From the NCBI GenBank assembly GCA_002438405.1, contig DJOE01000023.1:280740-344739 (forward strand): a DNA stretch of 64,000 nucleotides, given 5' to 3'. Below, in pieces: positions 8,454 to 16,923 of this stretch. Each line of letters starts with the position of its first letter. Within the stretch, counting starts at the first letter, position 1. Both the position numbers and the translations under genes were made by a program. The DNA is from Cyanobacteria bacterium UBA6446. Lineage in GTDB: Bacteria > Cyanobacteriota > Vampirovibrionia > Gastranaerophilales > Gastranaerophilaceae. Under the pieces are notes generated by a model, which did no database searches, had not been told where the DNA came from, and saw only the letters and a program-made list of their open reading frames with translations.

Positions 8454-8474
8454 TTTTTAAATTATAAAAACAAG

Positions 8475-8506
8475 AAAGACGGTGTAATTTTTGCATCGTC
8501 TTTTTT
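8475..8506 (+). terminator. Terminator of the SLH gene
   Basis: AAAGACGGTG (8475-8484) pairs with CATCGTCTTT (8494-8503), with one G-T wobble, followed by a T run. Confidence 0.85.
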
Positions 8507-8639
8507 GTTGCAAAAATAGCCTTAAATAGCTAGGATTTTTATGGAATGTTACTCCCCCATTTAGTTATTGGAAAACTCTCTTAAAACTTATAAAATAAAA
8601 ATGTCACCAAATAGTTTACCTAAAAAGATAGGAGATAGT

Positions 8640-8915
8640 ATGAAAAATTTAGTAGCAACATTTACCTTATTGGCATTTTTAGCAATTCCTGCTCAGAGTG
8701 TATTTGCATGGTCTTATGAAGGTCCAAACAGCTTAAACCCATTTACTGGCTTTAGGCAATGTAACAAATGTGTTAAAGTAGAAAAATGTAAGAAACAAAA
8801 GCTTACAAAATGCGAAAAATTACATGGAATGAAAATTCAAAAAGGAGAACCTTGCGGTTGTGCTGCACCAATCCAACCTCAACCGAGATGTAATAGATGT
8901 GAAAAAGCATTTTAA
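8640..8915 (+). CDS. Small secreted cysteine-rich protein
   Basis: ATG at 8640 follows AGGAG by five bases and begins a clear signal peptide (MKNLVATFTLLAFLA, cut after VFA). An upstream TTG would only add an implausible 24-residue tail. The mature part, about 66 residues, has eight cysteines in CNKC, EKC, TKC, PCGC and CNRC, and is basic. Paired CxxC motifs suggest a metal site or disulphide knot outside the cytoplasm. I do not recognise the family. It is followed by a strong terminator. Confidence 0.7.
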   Translation: MKNLVATFTLLAFLAIPAQSVFAWSYEGPNSLNPFTGFRQCNKCVKVEKCKKQKLTKCEKLHGMKIQKGEPCGCAAPIQPQPRCNRCEKAF

Positions 8916-8928
8916 AATTAAATTGAAA

Positions 8929-8961
8929 AGGCGGATTTGTAAAACAAGTCCGCCTCTTTTT
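8929..8961. terminator. Terminator of the Cys-rich protein gene
   Basis: AGGCGGATTTGT (8929-8940) and ACAAGTCCGCCT (8944-8955) make a 12-bp stem with one wobble and an AAA loop, then CTTTTT. It lies between convergent genes. Confidence 0.85.
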
Positions 8962-8976
8962 ATAAAAAACAAACTA

Positions 8977-9813
8977 TTAATAAACAATATTTTTTAATGC
9001 ACAGAAAATTTTATCTGTAATTTCTTGAATATATTCTTGACTAACCATACCATTAATAACAGCATCAGAAATTTGATAAGCCGGACGAATATATTTTTGA
9101 GCAGTCTTATTAACATCTGCGAATTGCAAATCTGCAGCAGTGCCGGTTTTTCCACGTTCTGCGGCACGTCTATACCATCGGTCTTTAATAACTTCGAGAG
9201 GTGTAAATACATAAACTTTAACGTCCATAATATCTCTCACACCCTCATTTAGAACGTATAACCCCTCTGTTAAAATAACTTTAGCAGGCTTTTTTTCGTC
9301 ACCATTTGGATCAGATTCACATGTTACAAAGTTATAGCGAGGAGATTTTATAGTTAAACCCTCTTTTAATGCTACAAGGTGGCTTTTCATCAAATCTAGA
9401 TCAATAACTTCTGGAGTATCAAAGCTAAATCCTGTTTTAAATAATTCTTCATAACTACCGGCTTCTTTTAATTCTTTTGAAGTATCTTTGTAGTAATCAT
9501 CACATCTAATAACAGTATAAATTCCTTGTGTTTTATCTTTCACACAAGCCTTAATTGTATTATCAACAAATACGGTTTTACCTGATGCACTTTCACCAGT
9601 AATACCAATAAGAAAAGTTTTTTTCTTTTCTTGAACAACTTTTCTTGCAATATTAAGAATCAAATTATCAGAAATCTTCAAAAATAAGGGTTGTTCTTGT
9701 TTTTTATCTTCTTCCAAAATTTTCTTTAATGCGTCTACAATATTAGAAATAATTTCCATATCTCTTCGGTTAGAATAAAAGTCGTAATTTGTCAATTCAA
9801 AGTCCTTTAGCAT
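8977..9813 (-). CDS. Uridine kinase/phosphoribulokinase-family P-loop protein
   Basis: The core is a uridine-kinase-type fold. The Walker A is GESASGKT at residues 73-80. IRCDDYYKDT near 105 has the acidic residue that usually faces the substrate, DTPEVIDLD follows, then SPRYNF, ILTEGLYVL (Walker B region) and the LID-like DRWYRRAAERGKTG. It is 278 residues, with an N-terminal extension of about 65 not found in the 210-residue Udk. This may mean a different substrate or regulation. It stands alone, convergent with the Cys-rich protein gene. Confidence 0.8.
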   Translation of the reverse strand: MLKDFELTNYDFYSNRRDMEIISNIVDALKKILEEDKKQEQPLFLKISDNLILNIARKVVQEKKKTFLIGITGESASGKTVFVDNTIKACVKDKTQGIYTVIRCDDYYKDTSKELKEAGSYEELFKTGFSFDTPEVIDLDLMKSHLVALKEGLTIKSPRYNFVTCESDPNGDEKKPAKVILTEGLYVLNEGVRDIMDVKVYVFTPLEVIKDRWYRRAAERGKTGTAADLQFADVNKTAQKYIRPAYQISDAVINGMVSQEYIQEITDKIFCALKNIVY

Positions 9814-9968
9814 TTAGTTTCCCCTTTGTAAACATGATAATATTTTACTTTAAAATATTTCAAACAACTACTAAAAATGAAATTTTGTAACAATATTTTT
9901 ATGAAAAATTAAAGTTTTCAAAAAAGTTACCGATTATAATATTGTTAAGATAAATAGGAGTATAATTT

Positions 9969-10142
9969 ATGTACCAAGACAAAATTTTTAACAATGCTTT
10001 AAGAGAATCAAAAGAAGAAAGTTTCAGAGCATTACAGGGTGAAGTGAAAACAGTTGAAAGAGTAATTGAAAATTTATTAACTCAACTATTAGAATGTACA
10101 TCATCTGTTTCTGAACGTGACTTCCACGTATGCGGAGTGTAA
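9969..10142 (+). CDS. Small helical protein, 57 residues
   Basis: AGGAG (9956-9960) lies eight bases before ATG 9969, with TATAAT at 9935-9940 further upstream. The product starts MYQDKIFNNALRESKEE and ends SERDFHVCGV. It is mostly charged helix (LQGEVKTVERVIENLLTQLL), consistent with a short coiled coil, with two cysteines near the end. A perfect terminator hairpin follows after 15 bases. Promoter, ribosome site and terminator make it a convincing gene. Function unknown. Confidence 0.7.
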   Translation: MYQDKIFNNALRESKEESFRALQGEVKTVERVIENLLTQLLECTSSVSERDFHVCGV

Positions 10143-10157
10143 TTCAGTAAAAAAGTT

Positions 10158-10187
10158 GGCGCTGCTTAATCAAGCAGCGCCTTTCGT
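10158..10187. terminator. Terminator of the 57-residue protein gene
   Basis: GGCGCTGCTT (10158-10167) and AAGCAGCGCC (10172-10181) form a perfect 10-bp stem with a four-base loop, followed by TTTCG and more T. Confidence 0.85.
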
Positions 10188-10203
10188 ATATTTTTTATAT
10201 TCA

Positions 10204-11340
10204 TTAACAAACATATTTGAAATATTGACCATCTAGATTTAATGGAGTGCCTTGACTAGGTAAAGCAGTTCCAAAAGTTTGTTGATATAACATATCATTA
10301 TTGTACAAATTAGCCGGTGTTGATTGATATGGGTTGCCAAATACACTATTTTGAGTTAATGGATTTGATGTCATTGAACTCATATAGTTGTTATTCAAAC
10401 CTGCAGTCAAATTCATTGGGCTATATGGATTGTTGAACGGATTCATCATTGGAGTTGATATGCTTGGAATTTGAGTATCAACTTGTGGTGTTTCTGTTGG
10501 AACCGGTTGAGTAGCTTGCTCAGATTGAGCAACAACAGGTTGTTGTGTTTGTGTTGTTTCCGGTTGTTCAGATGATTGTAAGACTTTTAGTGCCTCTTCA
10601 TAAGTATAACCGTTAGCTTGAGCTTGAGCAAGTTCTTCATCTGTAATGCCAAGTTCTTTCAATTTTGCAATTTGCTCTTCTGTATATTGTTGTGGTTGTT
10701 GAGCTTCAGCTTGGGTTCCTTGAACCGCTGCTTGAGCCTCTTGTGCCTCTGCCTTTTGTTCTGAATAAGATTTTCCAACAACTTTACTAGTCAACCATTC
10801 TCCAACAACCCAACCAACAATAGATCCGATTCCTGGACAAATTGCAGAACCAATTGCAGCACCTGCAGCACCACCGCCTAATCGAGCAGAAGATTTTAAT
10901 ACTTCACCAGCAGCTGCCATAATGCCTTTATCTTTTGCGGTTTCAATTATATTTGGTATTTCAAAAGCAACAGTTGCAATAGCGCCAATAAAAGGTAATT
11001 TTTTAGCAATCCCTTTTGCAACACCTTTTAAAGCCCCTAATGTTGTACTTTTACCGGCAATTTTTGCAGCTCTTACACCTGCTTTTGGATATTTATGAAA
11101 AACATCAGGAGCAAAAGATTTTACATTTTTCCACAAACGAGTAAAAAAACCACCTTGAGTTGATTTTTTTGCAACATCTTTTTCTAATGCTCGAACACCT
11201 GCTTCAGCCTTAGCAAAAATTGAACCAGATGTTTTTCTCATTGCCTTACCGGCAACTTCTGAACCTGTTCCAAATATTGCTTCCGGTGCCAATTTAAGAG
11301 CTTTTGAACCATATCTAAAAAGAACTCTTGCGATTCCCAT
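10204..11340 (-). CDS. Glycine-zipper protein with Gln-rich tail (paralogue 1)
   Basis: This 378-residue protein has a basic amphipathic N-terminal half and a hydrophobic Gly/Ala segment at about 152-184 (ARLGGGAAGAAIGSAI, then GIGSIVGWVVGEWL) typical of a glycine-zipper membrane hairpin. After VVGKSYSE comes a tail rich in Gln, Ala, Pro and Asn. In it, residues 220-256 (EEQIAKLKELGITDEE, then YTYEEALKVLQ) look like a small UBA-like helical domain. No signal peptide is seen. The first 195 residues align with the next gene upstream, so the two are tandem duplicates. Function unknown. Confidence 0.65.
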   Translation of the reverse strand: MGIARVLFRYGSKALKLAPEAIFGTGSEVAGKAMRKTSGSIFAKAEAGVRALEKDVAKKSTQGGFFTRLWKNVKSFAPDVFHKYPKAGVRAAKIAGKSTTLGALKGVAKGIAKKLPFIGAIATVAFEIPNIIETAKDKGIMAAAGEVLKSSARLGGGAAGAAIGSAICPGIGSIVGWVVGEWLTSKVVGKSYSEQKAEAQEAQAAVQGTQAEAQQPQQYTEEQIAKLKELGITDEELAQAQANGYTYEEALKVLQSSEQPETTQTQQPVVAQSEQATQPVPTETPQVDTQIPSISTPMMNPFNNPYSPMNLTAGLNNNYMSSMTSNPLTQNSVFGNPYQSTPANLYNNDMLYQQTFGTALPSQGTPLNLDGQYFKYVC

Positions 11341-11427
11341 TTTATTTTCCCCGTAAATTTATATCCCCTGTATATATCTAAAGTATTTTTAAGATTAAAA
11401 ATTGCTACGATTATTAAGAAATATTAA

Positions 11428-11458
11428 GCAGTCACCAATTAAAATCAGTGACCGCTAA
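11428..11458 (-). terminator. Probable terminator of paralogue 2
   Basis: On the minus strand AGCGGTCAC pairs with GTGACTGCT apart from one mismatch, followed by TTAATATTT. It lies just after the stop of the gene at 11488-12258. Confidence 0.5.
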
Positions 11459-11487
11459 TATTTTATTTATTAAATGTGGGGTAATAA

Positions 11488-12258
11488 TTAAGCCATTACA
11501 TTAAAGTTTTTCATCATTATATCATCATCGTATGGAGTAGGAGCAGCTTGATAATTATATAAAGGGTTTGTCATACTTCCACTAAATGCAGGTTGAATTG
11601 GTTGTCCCATTTGAGGCATTTGTTGATATGGTTGAGCTTGCGCCAATTGACTTGCGGCTTCCTCTTTTTTTTCAGTATAAGATTTACCAACAACTTTACC
11701 GGTTAACCAATCACCGACAAACCAACCGATAAAACCACCAACAGGAGGTAACAAAGCTGAACCGATAGCCGCACCTACAGCACCACCACCTAACCTTGCA
11801 GCAGTTTTACCAATTTCGGCAACACCTTGCCCAATACCTTGTTCTTTAGTTGCAGTTATTGCATTGGGAAGAGAACCTAAAATAGTCAAAGCAGCAAATA
11901 AGAATGGCATTGTTTTCCCAAAACCTTTAGTAGCACCTTTAATGCCACCCCAAATTCCGCTTTTTTCAGCAGCTTTCGCAGCTTCATAGCCCTCTTTTGC
12001 TGAAGTTTTTATAGTTGATGGCATACCTACAATATTTTTATACATTCGTTTAAAGAAATTACCATCTGTCGCAGATTTTGCAGCAACATCATTTTCTATT
12101 GCATGAAAACCGGCCTTTGCTCTTGTCCAAACATCTCCTTTGGTTTCTCTCATTGCCTTACCAATGATATCTGTATTAAACCCAATAGCTGCATCAGGAT
12201 AAACCTTTAAAATCCTTTTCCCATAATTAATAATAGGACTAATTGAACCAATGTTCAT
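11488..12258 (-). CDS. Glycine-zipper protein (paralogue 2)
   Basis: Starting at ATG 12258 (MNIGSISPI), which has AAAGGTGG upstream, gives 256 residues. A GTG nine bases earlier is possible. It follows the neighbouring paralogue throughout: GKAMRETKGD, FHAIENDVAAKSA, FFKRMYKN, then a hydrophobic stretch, then ARLGGGAVGAAIGSALL, GGFIGWFVGDWLTGKVVGKSYTEKKEEA. It has only a short Gln/Pro-rich tail and no UBA-like segment. The conserved part is the basic helical region plus glycine zipper. Membrane association is inferred. Confidence 0.65.
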   Translation of the reverse strand: MNIGSISPIINYGKRILKVYPDAAIGFNTDIIGKAMRETKGDVWTRAKAGFHAIENDVAAKSATDGNFFKRMYKNIVGMPSTIKTSAKEGYEAAKAAEKSGIWGGIKGATKGFGKTMPFLFAALTILGSLPNAITATKEQGIGQGVAEIGKTAARLGGGAVGAAIGSALLPPVGGFIGWFVGDWLTGKVVGKSYTEKKEEAASQLAQAQPYQQMPQMGQPIQPAFSGSMTNPLYNYQAAPTPYDDDIMMKNFNVMA

Positions 12259-12304
12259 AACTACCACCTTTAAATATACCTTTACCTAACCTACATATAT
12301 ATAA

Positions 12305-12343
12305 AAAAAATCACCACCCGAAAATTGATTAATTTTTGGGTGG
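12305..12343 (-). terminator. Terminator of the 89-residue protein gene
   Basis: CCACCC (12314-12319) pairs with GGGTGG (12338-12343), extended by AAAATT/AATTTT. On the minus strand it runs into a T-rich stretch. Confidence 0.75.
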
Positions 12344-12375
12344 CATTTATAAAAGTTAACAATTATTTTACAAAA

Positions 12376-12645
12376 CTATTTTATTGCATTTTTGATGAAT
12401 GACGGAATGTCAGTACCAATTTCAGATTTTGCAAAAGTGTCTGAAACAGGAGTTTTTTCAAGAGTCTTTGCAATTGATTGCTTTACAAAGAAATTATTTA
12501 AATCATCAATACAATCTAATTTTGATTTTGATGGAGTCAAAAGCTCTCCACTATTTTTCAAATCTCTTGACCTTGCAGCCATTGATTTTCCGAAAAATCC
12601 TTTGTCAAACGGGTTCAAAGTATTTGTTTTTATAATTTTTATCAT
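12376..12645 (-). CDS. Hypothetical protein, 89 residues
   Basis: The start at 12645 (MIKIIKTNTLNPFDKG) is set by AAGGAG six bases upstream; a longer frame to 12690 has no ribosome site. The protein is polar, with FFGKSMAARSRDLKNSGELL in the middle and no membrane segment. It sits between the glycine-zipper paralogues and alaS and has its own terminator. Not recognised. Confidence 0.55.
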   Translation of the reverse strand: MIKIIKTNTLNPFDKGFFGKSMAARSRDLKNSGELLTPSKSKLDCIDDLNNFFVKQSIAKTLEKTPVSDTFAKSEIGTDIPSFIKNAIK

Positions 12646-12733
12646 ATTTTTCTCCTTTTTACTATTTGTGTAAATTATAAACCCTGTCAAAAATAAATTT
12701 GACAGGGTTATAACAAATATTTACAAACTTCAA

Positions 12734-15367
12734 TTATGCTTGAACTTTTGCGCTATTTTTAATTTCTTCTTCAACTTTTGTTAAAATTTCATCAAGCTTA
12801 GAAGAATCTTTAACACCACCTTGTGCAAAGTTTGGACGTCCACCACCATTTGCACCTGTTGCTCTTGCAATTTCGCCAACAAGTTTACCTGCGTTAATTC
12901 CTTGTTTTACAAAGTTATCTGAAACCTTAACAGCAACTGTAGTTTCCCCTGCAAGAATAATTACACTGTTTCCAAGTTTGTTAGACAAATATTCCAAACC
13001 AATTTTAATTCCGATTGGTTTTAATCCCTCAACTTTAGAAATAAACAATTTACCACCATCAATTTCTTGTGCTCTTGAAATAAATGATGCAAATTTGTTT
13101 CTTGCATTTTCTTCTTCTAACTTTTCAACATGTTTTTGAAGTTCTTTATTTTCATCTGTTAATTTTTCAACACGTTCAACAACTTCATCAAAATGAGATT
13201 TAAATTTTGTAGATAATTTATCAATCTCAGCAGATTTTGCATTCAAATATTCAATTGCTGAATTTGAAACAGCAGCTTCAATACGTCTTGTACCTGCAGC
13301 GATTGCACTTTCTGAAACGATTTTTACAACTCTCAAATCAACAAGTTGTCTTGCATGAGTACCTGCGCAGAATTCTTTTGAAATACAATCAACACCATGT
13401 TCTGTATCTTTTTCAATAGAAACAACTCTAACAGTATCTCCGTATTTTTCTCCAAACAATGCAGTAGCTCCGGTTAATTCAGCCTCTTTAATACCCATAA
13501 CTTTAGTATTAACTTTATAACCCTCACCAATCCATTTGTTCATAAGATTTTCAACCTTAACAATTTCATCATGAGTCATTGCTCTTGAGAAAGTAAAGTC
13601 AAATCTCATTCTATGTTCATCAACATAAGAACCGGCTTGTTTAACTTCTGAACCTAAAACTTTTACAAGTGCAGCTTGAAGTAAGTGAGCAGAAGTGTGG
13701 TGAACTCGGATTTGTTCTCTTCTAGAGACATCAATAGAAGCTTTAACTGTTTCACCGATTGTAACTTCACCATTTAGAACATTACATCTGTGAACATACA
13801 AATCATTCACCTTGAATGTTGTTAAAACTTCAGCTTTCAAGTTTTCATTTTCAATGTAACCGCTATCACCTACTTGACCACCGCATTCAGCATAGAATGG
13901 TGTTTTATTTAGAACGATATCAACATAACCTTCACCCTCAACTTGAGCCAAAATCTTAGCATCAAAACATTCATTATCTGTATAACCGATAAAATCAGTT
14001 GAGCCAACTTCTTTTTCGATTTTTGCGTATTTCATATCACCTGTTACACTGATTTTTGCAGTTGCTGCCTTTGCACGTTCTTTTTGTTCTTGCATTGCAG
14101 CCTTAAATCCTACTTCATCAACTTTCAAACCTTGTTCTTCGGCAATTTCTTTTGTTAACTCAAATGGGAAACCGAAAGTATCATAAAGTTTGAATGCACT
14201 TTCACCATCAATATCTTTTTTCTCATTGATAAATTCATCTAACATTTTGTACCCTCTATCAAGAGTTTTAGCAAAACGTTCTTCTTCTTTTTTAATAGTA
14301 TCAATGATTTTTTGTTTATTTTTAACTAAATCAGGATAAGCTTCACCATAATTTTCAACAATTACGTCAACCAATTTATACAAGAATGGTAATTCCATAC
14401 CCAAAATTTTGCCGTGACGTAATGCTCTTCTCAAAATCATACGTAAAACGTAACTTCTTCCCTCATTTCCTGGGATTACACCATCTGAAATCAAGAAAGT
14501 AACACATCTTGCGTGATCTGTGATAATTCTCAAAGATACATCTGTTTTTTCAGATTTTTTGTAAGGAACACCGCTCATTTCTGAAACTTTATCCATAATT
14601 GGTCTTAACAAATCCGTTTCAAATGTAGAAACAACTCCTTGGCAAACCATTGCAATACGTTCTAAGCCCATGCCGGTATCAACATTTTTCTTGCCCAAAG
14701 GTGATTGGTTTCCCTCTTCATCTTGATATAATTCAGTAAATACCAAGTTCCAAATTTCAACCCATCTATCGCATTCGCAAGTATCTATACCACAATTAGG
14801 GTCATCACATTTGTATTCTTCGCCTAAGTCATAATGAATTTCTGAACAAGGTCCGCATGAACCAGATGCTCCAGGAGGTCCCCAGAAGTTATCTTTTTTA
14901 CCCTTACGCTTAATACGTTCAGCAGGAACTCCAACACTTCTCCAAATATCAAAAGCTTCCTCATCTGTTTCATAAATCGTAATCCACAATCTATCTTTAT
15001 CAAGTTTCAAAACCTCAGTAACAAATTCCCAAGCCCAAGGAATAACTTCTTTTTTGTAATAATCACCAAAAGAAAAGTTTCCTAACATTTCAAAAAATGT
15101 ATGGTGGCGAGGAGTTCTACCTACGTTTTCAATATCAGAATCTTTACCACCGGCTCTTGCACATTTTTGACAAGAAGTTGCACGAGCTGGTTCGTACGGA
15201 CAAGGTTTAATACCTAAAAATATTGGTAAAAATTGTAACATGCCTGCTGTTGTAAGCAAAACAGTAGGATTGTCCGGCACTAAACTTGAACTTTCAACAA
15301 TAGTATGTTGACGTTTGTTTTTAAAATAATCTAGATATAATTTTCTAATTTCATTTCCGGTTAGCAT
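12734..15367 (-). CDS. alaS: Alanyl-tRNA synthetase
   Basis: It charges tRNA-Ala. The catalytic class II domain at the N-terminus has NPTVLLTTAGMLQF and GRTPRHHTFFEMLGNFSFGD, with a Cys-rich insertion (CDDPNCGIDTCECDRW). The editing domain has the zinc ligands HHTSAHLL and CAGTHARQ. The C-terminal coiled coil and C-Ala domain end at GANGGGRPNFAQGG. ATG 15367 follows AAGGAA and gives 877 residues, the usual size; an ATG-like extension to 15403 is not needed. Confidence 0.97.
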   Translation of the reverse strand: MLTGNEIRKLYLDYFKNKRQHTIVESSSLVPDNPTVLLTTAGMLQFLPIFLGIKPCPYEPARATSCQKCARAGGKDSDIENVGRTPRHHTFFEMLGNFSFGDYYKKEVIPWAWEFVTEVLKLDKDRLWITIYETDEEAFDIWRSVGVPAERIKRKGKKDNFWGPPGASGSCGPCSEIHYDLGEEYKCDDPNCGIDTCECDRWVEIWNLVFTELYQDEEGNQSPLGKKNVDTGMGLERIAMVCQGVVSTFETDLLRPIMDKVSEMSGVPYKKSEKTDVSLRIITDHARCVTFLISDGVIPGNEGRSYVLRMILRRALRHGKILGMELPFLYKLVDVIVENYGEAYPDLVKNKQKIIDTIKKEEERFAKTLDRGYKMLDEFINEKKDIDGESAFKLYDTFGFPFELTKEIAEEQGLKVDEVGFKAAMQEQKERAKAATAKISVTGDMKYAKIEKEVGSTDFIGYTDNECFDAKILAQVEGEGYVDIVLNKTPFYAECGGQVGDSGYIENENLKAEVLTTFKVNDLYVHRCNVLNGEVTIGETVKASIDVSRREQIRVHHTSAHLLQAALVKVLGSEVKQAGSYVDEHRMRFDFTFSRAMTHDEIVKVENLMNKWIGEGYKVNTKVMGIKEAELTGATALFGEKYGDTVRVVSIEKDTEHGVDCISKEFCAGTHARQLVDLRVVKIVSESAIAAGTRRIEAAVSNSAIEYLNAKSAEIDKLSTKFKSHFDEVVERVEKLTDENKELQKHVEKLEEENARNKFASFISRAQEIDGGKLFISKVEGLKPIGIKIGLEYLSNKLGNSVIILAGETTVAVKVSDNFVKQGINAGKLVGEIARATGANGGGRPNFAQGGVKDSSKLDEILTKVEEEIKNSAKVQA

Positions 15368-15440
15368 AATAATTTCCTTATAATTTACTACTCTATAAGT
15401 CAATTATATATTAAACATTCTCAGTTGCAAAAAGAATGTG

Positions 15441-16181
15441 TCAGAACTTTAACGGGTAATTTGCAGGGATTTTCCAGCTATTTCGTTTGATTAATTCCAT
15501 ACAAAAAGCACTTCTTCCCCAACTATATCCATTAACAGAAATTCTATCAGAATTTGAGCCACAAGATTCAATAAGCTTTTCATCAGAAACTTCAAAGCCA
15601 ATTTGATCTAAACCAGAAGTTACAACTAAACCATTATTAGAATTAAATATTTGAAAACCAAACACATCAATACCTTCTATTTGTTTTTTCTTTGTTGGAT
15701 TTACTCTAAATTGGGCAGACATTAAATATGGAGAATTGGTATCTTTTCGCCCTGCCCAAAATATAATGGATACACCATTTGGTAAACTATAACATGCCCC
15801 ATTATAATCAATATACATACTTGAATTTGGATTTTGACCGTATGCCTTTGAAAGTTCAACACAATCATCATGAGAATATTCATAATTAATTTTCATAAAA
15901 GGCCTAAAATATTTTTCAAAAACGATTTTTGAATTCTTCGGACTCCAACCTATACCTGTTAAAACATCTGTTGGCTCAAAACCAACACCATACTCTTCTT
16001 CCGCCATTTTAACAGCATTAGACATTATTGAATAAGAATCTTTTAACCTGTTTTCGACAATAATTCTATGATATTTCGTCATCAACATTGGAATCGTAAT
16101 TGTCGCAACCACACCAATTATTCCAAGAGTAATCAATACCTCTGCAAGTGTAAAAGCTTTATTATTATTAAATTGCGTCAT
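15441..16181 (-). CDS. Prepilin-like protein
   Basis: MTQFNNNKAFTLAEVLITLGIIG is a class III prepilin signal with Ala before the cut and Glu at +5. The long helix continues (RIIVENRLKDSYSIMSNAV). The globular part has four or more Cys, SMYIDYNGACYSLPNG and a late EGIDVFGFQIF that corresponds loosely to the shared G-x-D-x-F motif. The C-terminus NSWKIPANYPLKF defines the WKIP subgroup with the genes at 59701 and the right edge. An XRE-type regulator starts 139 bases away on the other strand. Confidence 0.85.
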   Translation of the reverse strand: MTQFNNNKAFTLAEVLITLGIIGVVATITIPMLMTKYHRIIVENRLKDSYSIMSNAVKMAEEEYGVGFEPTDVLTGIGWSPKNSKIVFEKYFRPFMKINYEYSHDDCVELSKAYGQNPNSSMYIDYNGACYSLPNGVSIIFWAGRKDTNSPYLMSAQFRVNPTKKKQIEGIDVFGFQIFNSNNGLVVTSGLDQIGFEVSDEKLIESCGSNSDRISVNGYSWGRSAFCMELIKRNSWKIPANYPLKF

Positions 16182-16240
16182 TCATTAAATCCTTTCAAAA
16201 CGTAAAAGTTGTAACCTTATTCAATTATACACTTTTAACG

Positions 16241-16256
16241 AGTATTAATCAATACT
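16241..16256. promoter_or_regulatory. Short palindrome between prepilin and HTH genes
   Basis: AGTATT and AATACT form a perfect 6-bp palindrome around AATC, midway between the divergent start codons. A TAAAAGT/ACTTTTA pair (16203-16209/16231-16237) lies next to it. It is a candidate operator but weaker than those at the other two pairs. Confidence 0.3.
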
Positions 16257-16319
16257 TTAAACAACAAACGTTATGTTAATAAGGAATATAATATCTAAAA
16301 TTGATATAGGGAGATACTT

Positions 16320-16646
16320 ATGGATTTGAAACAGATATTAGGCAATAATATAAAACACTACAGACAACTGAAAGGTTATTCACAAGAAGAATTTTCAGAA
16401 ATGCTTAATATTTCACAACAAACATTGAGTAGAATTGAACGAGGAATAAATTTTTTAACAGCAGAAACATTGGAAAAAATTCCGCCAATTCTTGGAATAA
16501 ATCCTTATGAGTTGTTTATGAAAAACGAAGATTATTCGACCAAAAATATAATAGAAGATATCGAAAAACATCTTGAATATATAAAAAAAGACCCTAAAAA
16601 ACTAAAATTTATACAAAAAATAATAAGAGACACTTCTCTTTTATAA
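16320..16646 (+). CDS. XRE-family transcriptional regulator
   Basis: An HTH_3 domain fills residues 4-60: LGNNIKHYRQLKGYSQEEFS, then LNISQQTLSRIERGINFLT, then LEKIPPILGINPYELF. A charged helical tail of about 45 residues follows. AGGGAG precedes the ATG at good spacing. It is divergent from the prepilin gene at 15441-16181. A link to that gene's control is inferred from position. Confidence 0.85.
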   Translation: MDLKQILGNNIKHYRQLKGYSQEEFSEMLNISQQTLSRIERGINFLTAETLEKIPPILGINPYELFMKNEDYSTKNIIEDIEKHLEYIKKDPKKLKFIQKIIRDTSLL

Positions 16647-16655
16647 AAGAAACAC

Positions 16656-16683
16656 TTGCAAGAAAATTTTTTCATGGTAATAT
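16656..16683 (+). promoter_or_regulatory. Promoter of tRNA-Arg
   Basis: TTGCAA (16656-16661) and TAATAT (16678-16683) are 16 bases apart. They lie about 30 bases before the tRNA. Confidence 0.6.
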
Positions 16684-16714
16684 AGAACTGTAAGCAGTTT
16701 GCTTGACGGAATAA

Positions 16715-16788
16715 GCGTCCGTAGCTCAGCTGGATAGAGCATCTGCCTTCTAAGCAGAGGGTCGCGCGTTCGAATCGCGCCGGGCGTA
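16715..16788 (+). tRNA. tRNA-Arg (anticodon TCT)
   Basis: The cloverleaf is complete. The acceptor arm is GCGTCCG with CGGGCGT (two G-T pairs), the D arm GCTC...GAGC, the anticodon stem TCTGC/GCAGA with loop CTTCTAA (TCT at 16749-16751), a 5-base variable loop, and the T arm GCGCG TTCGAAT CGCGC. The discriminator base is A. CCA is not encoded. It reads AGA codons, which suits an AT-rich genome. Confidence 0.95.
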
Positions 16789-16798
16789 TTTTTTTGTA

Positions 16799-16824
16799 AA
16801 AAGAGCCACTTAGATGGCTCTTTT
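16799..16824 (+). terminator. Terminator after tRNA-Arg
   Basis: AAAAGAGCCA (16799-16808) and TGGCTCTTTT (16815-16824) form a perfect 10-bp stem with a six-base loop. Confidence 0.85.
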
Positions 16825-16923
16825 GCTGTATTTACAGTAACCCTTTTTCTGTTTCAATAATTTCCTATTAATATTCTTTTACATTGCGACAAAAATTTTT
16901 ATTCACAGTCTTTAAATTTCTAT

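Noticed and set aside
16715..16788. Integration site (att) at tRNA-Arg
   Set aside because: No integrase gene and no repeat of the tRNA 3' end was found in the following kilobases.
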